Source: G963675935 sp963823895
Lineage (GTDB): Bacteria > Planctomycetota > Planctomycetia > Pirellulales > Thermoguttaceae
Direction: 5' to 3'
DNA length: 64,000 bases
NCBI GenBank assembly: GCA_963823895.1
Contig: CAWGNG010000020.1
Span: 558,001 to 622,000, forward strand
In this document: piece by piece, positions 49,296 through 57,668 of the stretch
How the letters are laid out: every line of letters starts with the position of its first letter
How positions within the stretch are numbered: position 1 is the stretch's first letter
Translations under genes and position numbers: made by a program
Notes under the pieces: generated by a model
What the model was told of the DNA's origin: nothing
Database searches by the model: none
Seen by the model: the letters and a program-made list of their open reading frames with translations, nothing else

Positions 49296-51629
49296 ATGAG
49301 CGCCCAAAAACTCCCGCAATCCGCCGAAACGCTCGATCCCCGCGGCAGCGACCTGCTGCGCTTGGACGCCGCACGCCGGATCGACGCGGTTTGCGAGCGA
49401 TTCGAGCAGGCGTTGCAGGCCGACCGGCCGATGACGATCGAAAGCTGCCTGGCCGAGTCCGCCGGCGACGGCCTGGAGTCGGCCGTACTGCTGCGGGAAT
49501 TGCTATCGTTGGAATTGGAGTATCGTCTGCGTCGCGGCGAGCGCCCTGCGCCCGACGAGTATCTACCCCGCTTTCGCGCGAGCGAGAACATCGTCGAACT
49601 GGCGTTTCTGGAATCGGCCGCCACGCAGGCGGAAGCGATCCCCTCGTTCCTGGTCGATCATCCGCGCTATCGCGTCGAACGGCTGCTCGGCTCGGGCGGA
49701 ATGGGTTCGGTCTATCTCGCCGAGCACCGGGCGTTGGAGCGGGACGTGGCGCTGAAGGTCATCAACCCCGAGTTGCTCTCCGATCCCGGCATGGTCGAGC
49801 GATTCCGCCGCGAAGCGAAAGCGGCGGCGCGGTTGAGCCATGCGAACGTGGTGACGGTCTATGATGCCGAGGCGGCGCAAGGGGACAGTCCCATTTTCGC
49901 CGGGGCGAAAATCGGGACAGTCCCCGCCCATCTTTTGGTGATGGAATACGTGCCGGGGGCCGATCTGGCGCGGACGGTCGTAGCCCGCGGCCCGCTGCCG
50001 GTTGCGGCGGCGTGCGACTACGTCGCGCAGGCGGCGCGCGGATTGCAGCACGCGCACGAGCACGGCATGGTCCACCGCGACATCACGCCGCGGAATCTGA
50101 TGTTGACCGGCGACGGCCGGGTCAAGATTCTCGATTTCGGCCTGGCGTACTTCGTCAGCGAGGCACAGACGATCGACCGCCTCGCGTCGCCGCGTCTGTT
50201 GCTGGGGAGCATCGACTACATGTCGCCGGAGCAGGCGGCCGACCCGCATTCCGCCGACATCCGCGCCGACGTTTACAGCCTCGGCTGCACGCTCTATTTC
50301 CTGCTGACCGGCCAACCGCCGTTTCCCGGTGGAACATTGGCGGAGAAGATCGAGTCGCACGCCAGCGAGCCGCCGCCGGTGGTCGGCGGCGTCCGCGACG
50401 ACGTGCCCGCCGGACTGTCGCAGGCGATCGGTCGGATGTTGGCGAAGTCGCCCGCCGATCGTTTCCAAACGCCGGCGGAGGTCGCAGCGGCGCTGGCTCC
50501 GTTTGCCGCCGCGGCCGGAGCAACAAGAGAATCGAGCCGCGGCAGCCGGCAGCGTTGGATCGCGGCGGCCGTCGTCGCGTTGCTCTGCGGGCTGCTGCTG
50601 GCCGGTTGGATTGCCCGCTGGAATCCGTTCCGATCGGCCGTCGAAATCGAGGAGCAATCGGCGGAAGCCCAGCAGCTCTACCACGAGGGCGTTTACATGC
50701 TCGGCCAACGCCGCGAATCGCGGATGAAATCGGCGATCGAGCGTCTGCAAGGGGCGGTGGAGCTCGCTCCCGACTTCGCCCGGGCCTATGCAGCACTGGC
50801 TGACGCCTACAACCTCTCGGGCGATTACGGCTGGGAGAAGCCCGACGAGGTGTTTCCCAAGGCGAAGCAGGCGGCGGAAAAGGCCCTCTCGCTCAACGAC
50901 AAACTGGCCGAGGCCCATCTGGCAATGGCCTTCGCGCTGGATAGCTACGACGGCGACAGCCGCGGGGCCGAGCAGGAGTTCCTCCGCGCAATTGAGCTCG
51001 ATCCGAAGCTGCCGGCCGCCCATCACTGGTACGCCTGGTTCCTCGTGCAACAGGGCCGGCCGGAGGAAGCGGCCAAGCAGATCGCCGAGGCACAAAAGCT
51101 TCGGCCCGATCAAAAGCTTGGGCCCGATCAGGTCGTCATCGTCAACAACGCCGGCAAAATCGCCTACCTCAGCCGCGACTATCCGCTGGCCATCGAGAAG
51201 TACAAACATGCCTTGGAACTGAGTCCCGAGTTTCGCAAGGCACACCGCGACCTGGCGCTGGTATATGCCGAGACGGGAAAGCTCGAGCAGGCGCTGGCCG
51301 AGGTCGATCGCGGCAGGGGCGTGACCACGGACGGCCGCGATCTCGACTGCGTTCGGGCTTATGCCTACGCGCGAAACGGCCATTCCCGCCAGGCCCGCGA
51401 TCTGCTCGGCCGGCTGGAACGGCTGGCCGACGAGAAGCCGCTGGCCTACGAGATCGCCGCCGTCTATTCCGCCCTGGGAGAGAAAGATCGCGCCTTCGCC
51501 TGGCTGCACCGGGCATTCAACGAACGCGCCGCGGGCAGGGGCGGAATCGGCGTCGACCCGCGATTCGACGGACTGCGCAGCGATCCACGATTCCACGATT
51601 TCGATACCACAAAGGAGGGAAGCCGATGA
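49296..51629 (+). CDS. Ser/Thr protein kinase with TPR sensor region and repeat insert
   Basis: 777 aa. The kinase domain is at about residues 130-400: LLGSGGMGSVYLAEHRALER (P-loop), VALKVINPEL (catalytic Lys), HRDITPRNLML (catalytic loop, with Thr where Lys is usual), ILDFGLAYF (DFG) and SPEQAADPHSADIRADVYSL (APE region). One membrane helix (WIAAAVVALLCGLLLAGWIA) leads to periplasmic TPR units (AIELDPKLPAAHHWYAWFLV). Fifteen residues, GDSPIFAGAKIGTVP, in the beta4-beta5 loop of the N-lobe come from palindrome G2. The upstream ECF sigma factor is a likely substrate. The stop overlaps the next start. Confidence 0.93.
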   Translation: MSAQKLPQSAETLDPRGSDLLRLDAARRIDAVCERFEQALQADRPMTIESCLAESAGDGLESAVLLRELLSLELEYRLRRGERPAPDEYLPRFRASENIVELAFLESAATQAEAIPSFLVDHPRYRVERLLGSGGMGSVYLAEHRALERDVALKVINPELLSDPGMVERFRREAKAAARLSHANVVTVYDAEAAQGDSPIFAGAKIGTVPAHLLVMEYVPGADLARTVVARGPLPVAAACDYVAQAARGLQHAHEHGMVHRDITPRNLMLTGDGRVKILDFGLAYFVSEAQTIDRLASPRLLLGSIDYMSPEQAADPHSADIRADVYSLGCTLYFLLTGQPPFPGGTLAEKIESHASEPPPVVGGVRDDVPAGLSQAIGRMLAKSPADRFQTPAEVAAALAPFAAAAGATRESSRGSRQRWIAAAVVALLCGLLLAGWIARWNPFRSAVEIEEQSAEAQQLYHEGVYMLGQRRESRMKSAIERLQGAVELAPDFARAYAALADAYNLSGDYGWEKPDEVFPKAKQAAEKALSLNDKLAEAHLAMAFALDSYDGDSRGAEQEFLRAIELDPKLPAAHHWYAWFLVQQGRPEEAAKQIAEAQKLRPDQKLGPDQVVIVNNAGKIAYLSRDYPLAIEKYKHALELSPEFRKAHRDLALVYAETGKLEQALAEVDRGRGVTTDGRDLDCVRAYAYARNGHSRQARDLLGRLERLADEKPLAYEIAAVYSALGEKDRAFAWLHRAFNERAAGRGGIGVDPRFDGLRSDPRFHDFDTTKEGSR
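49881..49925. repeat. Family G palindromic element, copy 2 (inside kinase gene)
   Basis: Exactly 45 bp (15 codons): GGGGACAGTCCCATTTTCGC paired with GCGAAAATCGGGACAGTCCCC. It is read as GDSPIFAGAKIGTVP, in the same phase as copy 1 in the GT-C gene. Confidence 0.92.
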
Positions 51630-53547
51630 TGCGTATGTTTACGATTGCGATTGCCGCGATAGCGATGCTCGCGCCGGCCGCACTTGCCGCGGAGAAGGAA
51701 GCGGCAGTTTCTCACGAGGGAGTATCCTCTGTCGCCTCGGGCGGCGCCGCTTATCATGCCACCAGCAAATACCTGGACGCGACGCTCTCGTTGACCCGGC
51801 CGCAGTTCCTGTATCTCTCGCTGGATAGCCTGGGACGCGAACGGTTCCGCGCCGGGGTGATCCAGCGATCGGCCGCGATCGCCGCGTCGCCGCCGACCGT
51901 CGCGCGGCACGCCGCCACCAGCGTGGAGTATCGCCGACCGGGGCTCGACGCTTCGACGCCTGCCCGCTGGACGATCGATTTCAACGCCGAGGGGCTCACG
52001 ATGATTTCGCGTTGGTCGCAAGCCGATCCGCCCGAGCCGATCGTGCTAGAGTTCAATCCGAAACTCAGCCGGGCGACGCTGCTGGGCATGTTCAACCCCG
52101 ACGGCAGCGTGCGGCTGCCGGCAATCCTGCATCTGCCCGACCAAGGGACGGTGCGAATCACCGCGGCGGACACGAAGGAGGCGACCTTGGGCTACGACGC
52201 GCAGCGCACGGGCGCCGAGTTCATCCGCGTCGTTTTCCCTCCCGCCACCGAGAAGCGGCCGCAGATCGAGTATCGCTGGCAGGTCGTGGCGATAGCGCCG
52301 CGGGTTTTGGCGGTGGCGAAGGACCGGCGGTTCGACGGTTTTCGCCGCAACTGGCTGAACATTCTGCAACTGAGCCCCCGTCGGCGGGCCTTGGCCAACA
52401 ACACGGCCAGCGACACCTGCGCCCTGTGCTACTACGAGTACGCCGACGTCGCTCGCAACACGCCGCCGCTGGCCGAGGGCCTCACCGCCCTCGACCTGAT
52501 TCGCCAAACCCTCGACCGGATCCTGGCCGGCGGCAAGACCTACGGCATGCCCAATTACATTTACGATCTGCCGCCGAACAACAATTATCCGCAACCGTCG
52601 CTGGACACGTACCCGTCGCTGCTGATCGCGGCCTGGGATTACGTCGATGGGAGCAACGACGGCGCCTGGCTGGCGAATAACTACGCCGGCGTCAAGCAAT
52701 GGGCCGAGAAGATGCTCGCCCAAGACCACGACGGCAACGGATTGATCGAGTATCACGCCAGCGGCAACTCCGGCTCGTGGGCCGCAGGTCCGTTCGTCCG
52801 GCCGGCGAACTGGTGGGATACGGTCGGCTATGGTCACGAAGACGCCTACTCGATCGCCTTGGCCTATCGGCGCGGCGCGGCATGACGGCGCTGGCGAAGC
52901 GGCAGGGCAAGGCCGACGACGCCGCCCGCTACACGGCGGCGGCCGGCAAACTGCACGACGCCTATTTCAACACGTTCTACAATCCCGACAGCGGAGTCTT
53001 GGCCGGCTGGAAGAGCGCCGACGGAAAGCTGCACGATTACTACTTCCTGCCCGTCAACGGCATCGCCATCCATTACGGCCTGGTTCCGAAAGACGAGGCC
53101 AACGCGATCATGGACAAGCTGATGGCGAAGATGAAGGAGGTCGGCTACACGCGGTTCGACTTGGGGCTGCCAGGTAATCTCGTTCCGGTCCTGCGGAAGG
53201 ATTACGTCGATACGACCCCGCGGTTCGGCGGCGGCGTGAAGGAGGACAACTCCGACGGCTTCCAAATCTACGAGAACGGCGGGGCGACCGCCTGCCACGC
53301 CTTCCACACCCTGGCCGCCCTCTACGATCTCGGCCGCCGCGGCGAGGCCGACCGCATCCTGCTGCCGATGCTCGACTCGTTCGAAAAGGGGAGTTTCGAG
53401 GGGATGGGGGCCAACGGCATGAGCAACGACTGGAAGGCGTGGGACGGCACGCCCTGGGGCTACGAGGGCTTCTTGACCGACGGCTACTACGCCCTGATGG
53501 CGGTCCTGCTGCGCGACGGATCGCTGAAGATGATGCCGCCACCGTAG
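51626..53547 (+). CDS. Secreted (alpha/alpha)-barrel glycoside hydrolase, MGH1/GH63-like (apparent frameshift)
   Basis: About 640 aa. The signal peptide (FTIAIAAIAMLAPAALAAEK) is followed by a beta-domain, then a six-hairpin barrel with YPSLLIAAWDYVDGSNDGAW, QDHDGNGLIEYHASGNSGSW and NWWDTVGYGHEDAY. The frame breaks at 52868-52872 (CGG[G]CGCG); the next frame continues MTALAKRQGKADDAARYTAA and ends in YEGFLTDGYYALMAVLLRDG. The Asp/Glu in DGNGLIEY and GHEDAY are catalytic candidates. ATG 51626 overlaps the kinase stop (ATGATG), so the two are coupled. Substrate unknown. Confidence 0.8.
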
Positions 53548-53639
53548 AAGTCGCTCCGGCGTTCTGAGAATCCGAAAGCGGAGCAGAAATTGGGGCAGTG
53601 GGCAATAGGGTTCGGCACCAAGTTGACGACGGAGAAGCT

Positions 53640-53812
53640 CACCACGGAGACACGGAGGACACGGAGAAGACCAACAGAAATAAAAGGGGAGGCACGGATG
53701 AACACAGATGACTCATGTTGCGGTAGGTGTTGCAGGGGCGACATCTGTGTTCATCCGTGTTCATCTGTGGCTCTCGTGCTTTTGTCTCCGTGTCCTCCGT
53801 GTCTCCGTGGTG
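53640..53812. repeat. Family O long inverted repeat in the 53548-53870 gap
   Basis: CACCACGGAGACACGGAGGA.. (53640-53666) is the reverse complement of 53786-53812. Inner halves GGATGAACACAGATGA (53697) and ACATCTGTGTTCATCCG (from 53741) also pair. Small open frames here are repeat-derived and I see no gene. Confidence 0.88.
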
Positions 53813-53870
53813 TGTCCTGCCCTTCTTTTGCAAGCGGGAACGTCCGCTCCACCGTGGCGAGAAACGCTGC

Positions 53871-54969
53871 TTAGAGCACTTCCCGGTAGAATGCGACGTG
53901 GCGTTCGATCATCTTCTCTACGCTGAATTCGCGGGCCACGCGGCTGCGGGCGGCGGCGGAGAAGCGGCCGGCCAGGGCGGCATCGCTGAGCAATCGTTCG
54001 CTGAACTTGCAGAACGCCGCCCGATCGCCGACGGGAATAAGATATCCGGTCTCGCCGGGCACGACCAATTCGCGCGTGCCGGGGATGTCGGTGGCCACGA
54101 CCAGCACGCCCGCGGCCATGGCTTCGAGAATCGCGTTCGATTGGCCCTCGTAGCCGCTGGTGGACCAGAGGAGGTCGAAGTGGGGCAGCAGCCGGGGTAC
54201 GTCGCCGCGCTGGCCGAGAAAATGCACCTTGTCGCGGATGCGGACCTGATCGCGGAACCGCAGCAGGCGGTCGCGCTGCGGACCGTCCCCGATCACCAGC
54301 AGATGCGCGTCGTCGCGAACCACCTTGAGCAGATCAGCCGCCCAAATCGCGTCCTTCACCCGCTTCTGCGGCCAAAGCCGCCCGACCAATCCGATCAGCC
54401 GGGCGTTGTCGGGCAGTTCCAATTCGGCCAGGAGTTGCCGCCGCGTCGTGCCCGGTGGAGGCGGGATCGCCACGCCGTTGGGGATGACGCGCACGCGGTC
54501 GGCCGGGGCGCCGTGCTGCACGTAGAAATCGCGCACCCCCTCGCTGTTGACCACGACGCCGCGGCAACGGCGGGCCAACTGGCGGTCGATCGCCAGTTGC
54601 AGACCGCTTTTCCACGGATCGACGCAGCGTTGGCCGACCAGCACGTTCTTGACGCCGTAGGCCCGGGCCGCCGCGAAACCGTAGGTATTGGCGGCGAACA
54701 TCCAGGTGTGGATCAGGTCCGGCCGGAGGCTGGCGATATGGCGTTTCAGTCGCAAGAAAGCCCGCGGATCGAGCTTCCAGCGCTTGCCGATGATCGTCAG
54801 CGGGATGCCCGCCGCGTGCAGATCGCCCTCCAGCGGCCCGCCGCGGGTCAGGGCGCAGAACGTGTACGTCGAACTCGTCACGCGGCAACCCGGCGGCCAG
54901 CAGGCACAACTGCTTCTCCGCCCCGGCGCGGTCGAGGGTCGGTATGATTTCGAGAATGCGTTTGCTCAT
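53871..54969 (-). CDS. GT4-family glycosyltransferase (apparent frameshift)
   Basis: About 365 aa. The N-terminus is in one frame (MSKRILEIIPTLDRAGAEKQ, then LCLLAAGLPRDEFDVHV). The rest is in another (CALTRGGPLEGDLHAAGIPL; HTWMFAANTYG; NGVAIPPPPG; IGLVGRLWPQKRVKDAIWAA; STSGYEGQSNAILEAMAAGV). An extra T at 54857-54861 explains the switch. The GT-B fold with the E-x7-E-type motif EGQSNAILEAMA supports a retaining, NDP-sugar-dependent enzyme, probably for envelope glycans, given the kds/lpt genes on the same strand. Confidence 0.86.
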
Positions 54970-54985
54970 TGAGCGATCTCGTCCC

Positions 54986-55052
54986 GGGGACTGTCCCAAT
55001 TTTCGCGGGGGACTGTCCCAATTTTCGTTCGACGAAAATGGGACTGTCCCCC
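54986..55052. repeat. Family G element, copy 3 (partly duplicated)
   Basis: Two direct GGGGACTGTCCCAATTTTCG halves (54986 and 55009) are followed by one inverted half ending at 55052. It lies between hpt and the GT4 gene. Confidence 0.88.
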
Positions 55053-55064
55053 TCCTTGCTTGCC

Positions 55065-55598
55065 CTACTGTTGTGCCGCGATCTCGCCCGGCTCCAGCAC
55101 CGCCAGATACGGGAGGTTGCGGTATTGATCGTTATAATCGAGGCCGTAACCGACCACGAACTCGTTGGGGATCGTGAATCCCACGAAGTCGGGCTTCATC
55201 GACACTTCGCAGCGCCCCTCTTTCTGCAACAAGACCGCGCTGCGAACGCTCGACGGCCCCAGTTCGTCGATCTGCGGGATCAACTCCCACAGCGTATGCC
55301 CGGTGTCGAAAATGTCGTCGACCAGCAGCACGTTCCGCCCTTGGATGCCGGTCGAGAGGAGTTCGAGGTTCACCGCCAACGGCCCCGGCTTCGTGCTATT
55401 GCCGCGATAGCTGCGGGCCTGCACCATCTCGACCCGCAAGGGGAGATCGAGCATACGGATCAGGTCGGCCAGCAGTACGACGCTGCCGATCAGCACGCCG
55501 ACGATCGTCAGCGGCTTCCCCTGGTAGTGTTTCTGAATCTCGCCGGCCAGGCGGCGAGTGCCCTCGCGGAGCTGGTCTTCGCTGAGCAGGGTTTTCAT
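55065..55598 (-). CDS. hpt: Hypoxanthine phosphoribosyltransferase
   Basis: 177 aa, the usual length. It salvages hypoxanthine or guanine using PRPP. TIVGVLIGSVVLLADLIRML, the flexible-loop region ARSYRGNS and the PRPP-binding motif NVLLVDDIFDTGHTLWELIP (about residues 91-110) are intact, as are KPDFVGFTIPNEFVVGYGLD and the ending NLPYLAVL. ATG 55598 has AAGGA seven bases upstream. It sits within an envelope cluster, probably by chance of operon order. Confidence 0.94.
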   Translation of the reverse strand: MKTLLSEDQLREGTRRLAGEIQKHYQGKPLTIVGVLIGSVVLLADLIRMLDLPLRVEMVQARSYRGNSTKPGPLAVNLELLSTGIQGRNVLLVDDIFDTGHTLWELIPQIDELGPSSVRSAVLLQKEGRCEVSMKPDFVGFTIPNEFVVGYGLDYNDQYRNLPYLAVLEPGEIAAQQ

Positions 55599-55625
55599 GG
55601 AGGATTCCTTGCGAGTTGATGCTTG

Positions 55626-55743
55626 GGTGGGCCGCGGGCAAACCTTGGCGTTGGCGCAGCAGTTGTACTGCCGCGCCCGCGGCACCGGGGTGGCAGTACA
55701 ACTGCCACCCCAACACAATGCTCCCGTGGGCCGCGGGCAAACC
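55626..55743. repeat. Family D pair flanked by 18-bp direct repeats
   Basis: GTGGGCCGCGGGCAAACC occurs at 55627-55644 and again at 55726-55743. Between the copies lie GCAGTTGTACTGC and GGGGTGGCAGTACAACTGCC-type dyads (55650-55711). The arrangement looks like an insertion or excision unit. Confidence 0.78.
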
Positions 55744-55856
55744 GGTATTTTAGGGTTGTCGCGGTTGTGGCGGAAGTCCCGCGCTGGGTTGGCGGGCCAA
55801 GGGCCGGCTGCTTTCCAATTGTAGCCCGCTTGCCAAAACAGAAAACATGAAAATCG

Positions 55857-57641
55857 CTACCTGTGCCGGTAGAGGGCGGCTACCGGCGAGCGTTTCACCA
55901 GGCTCCATTCGGCCGATTCGGACAAATAACGGTCGAACGGGCTAACATTCTGCACGAGTGGTCGATCGGTTTGCACCAACCGGCTATCGCTTTGCACCAA
56001 CGCATAGCGGAAACCATACTTCCGCTGCCAATCGTCGATTTGGGCCGGGTCTTTGCAGCGGGTCCGCTCGCATTCCAACAGAAACTCCGTCCCGTAGAGC
56101 GGACAACGATCGTCGACGAAAATCCGCAGTCGAGGAGTATGGTAGATCAAGAAACCGCCGAAGTTCAGGTCGTTGAAGATGCGAGTTCCGTCCGGACTGG
56201 AACCGTCGATCTGCCGGAGTGCGGGGAGCAACTCGATCGGCCATCGCTCCGGGTCGAACCGCGCCCAGCCGTGCCCGATCACCGGCACGCGGACCCCGCC
56301 GATCTGAAGCAGCATCGCCGCGACAACGACGATGGCCGGCAGAAGCAGCGGATTGAGAAAGCGGACGACGCGCTCACTGTAGGAGGCGACTCCTGTCGCC
56401 GATTCGCGGCTTTGCACCATTGCAATCGGCGTCGGGAGACGCCTCCTACAGCTTGCCCTCGGCACGTCCGCATCCCCGACGCCTCCGCTTCCGAGCAGTG
56501 GCACGTCTCTATCGGCGACTCCTCTCAGCAGGTCGCGCCGCTGGAGCCAGCGGCCCACGCGCGAATAAGGGAGCATGTCGGCCAAGGCGATCACGGCCGT
56601 AATGCCGAACAACGGGGCATTCCGCAACCGCGACAGCGCCAGGGCAAACCAGACCAGCGGCACCAACCAAGTGATCCGCGGCCGTTGCGGAAAGACGCCG
56701 ATCAGTGTGGCCAGGTAGCCTGCCGCCAGCGCCAGCGTGCCCCAGCCGATCGGGTCGGTCAGTTCCAAGGGCGCGTGTTCCGCAATGAACTTCGGCAGCG
56801 GCATCCGCAACGTCTCCAGCCACTCACGGGGCATCGCCAGGCCGTAGGGGCTTACCAGGACGGCCGCGGCAACGGCCAAGAGCAACGCGATCGGCTCGCT
56901 AGTTCGTGCGACGAACGACCGCGTGCCGACTTCGTTGCGAAACTGCCAAGCGGCCGAGAGAGACCATCCGCCCAGGCAGAGGCCGACGGTTCCCAGGCCG
57001 CCCAACACGCCGCCGTGGAGGTTTGTCCACAGAATGAACAGCGGAACGAGCCACCACAATTGCCGGAAGCGCCGGCTGCCGTTCTCGACATCGACCAACC
57101 AGCCGAAGGTCACGCCCAAGAGCACGATGGTCGCGACCAGCGGTCGCAGGTGGAACTGCGGCGCACCTGCCAGCATGGCCAAGGCCAGCAGCAGAATGGC
57201 CGGCAACAGGTGCAGGCCGCCGCGCAGCAGCCGTGCCCCGATCCAGGCGTAGACGCCGGCCAGCAGCGTCGCCGTCACAAGCAGCAGGCCGTCCCAGCCG
57301 GCCAGTCGATGGACGATCGCCATACCGCACTCGGCCAGCCACTGGTCGGCCACCCAGGGATGCCCGGCGCGCGTGAAACTAAAGGGGTCTTCGCGGATCA
57401 CCTGGCCCGACGCGAGCATTCGCTCGCCGACGGCGACGTGCCAAAGAGTGCCGGGATCGCGCAGCATGTTGCTGCGACCGCCCACCAGCAGGATCAACCA
57501 GATGACGAGGAACAGGCAGGACGAGGGACGAAGGATGAGGGATGAGAGATGAGGGATGAGGGATGAGGGATGAGCGTTGCCCGCGTCCTGCGGCGTTGCG
57601 TCACCGGTATCCGAAGACCGTTCTCCTGGTTTATCCTTCAT
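55857..57641 (-). CDS. Polytopic membrane protein, GT-C-like, unknown, with repeat insert
   Basis: 594 aa with about ten membrane helices and a soluble C-terminus. The first periplasmic loop, MLRDPGTLWHVAVGERMLAS and REDPFSFTRAGHPWVADQWL, resembles uncharacterised planctomycete GT-C proteins. The C-terminal domain has IFNDLNFGGFLIYHTPRLRI and FVDDRCPLYG. Family I palindrome encodes SCRRRLPTPIAMVQSRESAT, in a loop near residue 410. The N-terminal HPSSLIPHLSSLILRPSS comes from CATCCCTCAT-type repeats. Position beside the LptA-like gene suggests an envelope role. Confidence 0.68.
   Translation of the reverse strand: MKDKPGERSSDTGDATPQDAGNAHPSSLIPHLSSLILRPSSCLFLVIWLILLVGGRSNMLRDPGTLWHVAVGERMLASGQVIREDPFSFTRAGHPWVADQWLAECGMAIVHRLAGWDGLLLVTATLLAGVYAWIGARLLRGGLHLLPAILLLALAMLAGAPQFHLRPLVATIVLLGVTFGWLVDVENGSRRFRQLWWLVPLFILWTNLHGGVLGGLGTVGLCLGGWSLSAAWQFRNEVGTRSFVARTSEPIALLLAVAAAVLVSPYGLAMPREWLETLRMPLPKFIAEHAPLELTDPIGWGTLALAAGYLATLIGVFPQRPRITWLVPLVWFALALSRLRNAPLFGITAVIALADMLPYSRVGRWLQRRDLLRGVADRDVPLLGSGGVGDADVPRASCRRRLPTPIAMVQSRESATGVASYSERVVRFLNPLLLPAIVVVAAMLLQIGGVRVPVIGHGWARFDPERWPIELLPALRQIDGSSPDGTRIFNDLNFGGFLIYHTPRLRIFVDDRCPLYGTEFLLECERTRCKDPAQIDDWQRKYGFRYALVQSDSRLVQTDRPLVQNVSPFDRYLSESAEWSLVKRSPVAALYRHR
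56377..56451. repeat. Family I element, copy 2 (inside membrane-protein gene)
   Basis: Arms 56377-56403 and 56425-56451; total 75 bp, exactly 25 codons, so the frame is kept. Confidence 0.9.
57528..57574. repeat. Tandem GGGATGAG repeat at a gene's 5' end
   Basis: Repeated GGGATGAGAGATGAGGGATG units form codons near the start of the membrane-protein gene. Similar CATCTCTCATCC units lie at 57639-57658. Confidence 0.6.
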
Positions 57642-57668
57642 CTCTCATCCCTCATCCGCGCACGGTTC

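Noticed and set aside
53590..53874. Small gene between the glycosidase and GT4 genes
   Set aside because: The open frames on both strands are translations of the CACGGAGACACGG inverted repeat.
14881..54969. Programmed ribosomal frameshifting in the split genes
   Set aside because: No shared slippery heptamer, the genes are unrelated, and the breaks follow a few GC contexts better explained by sequence errors.
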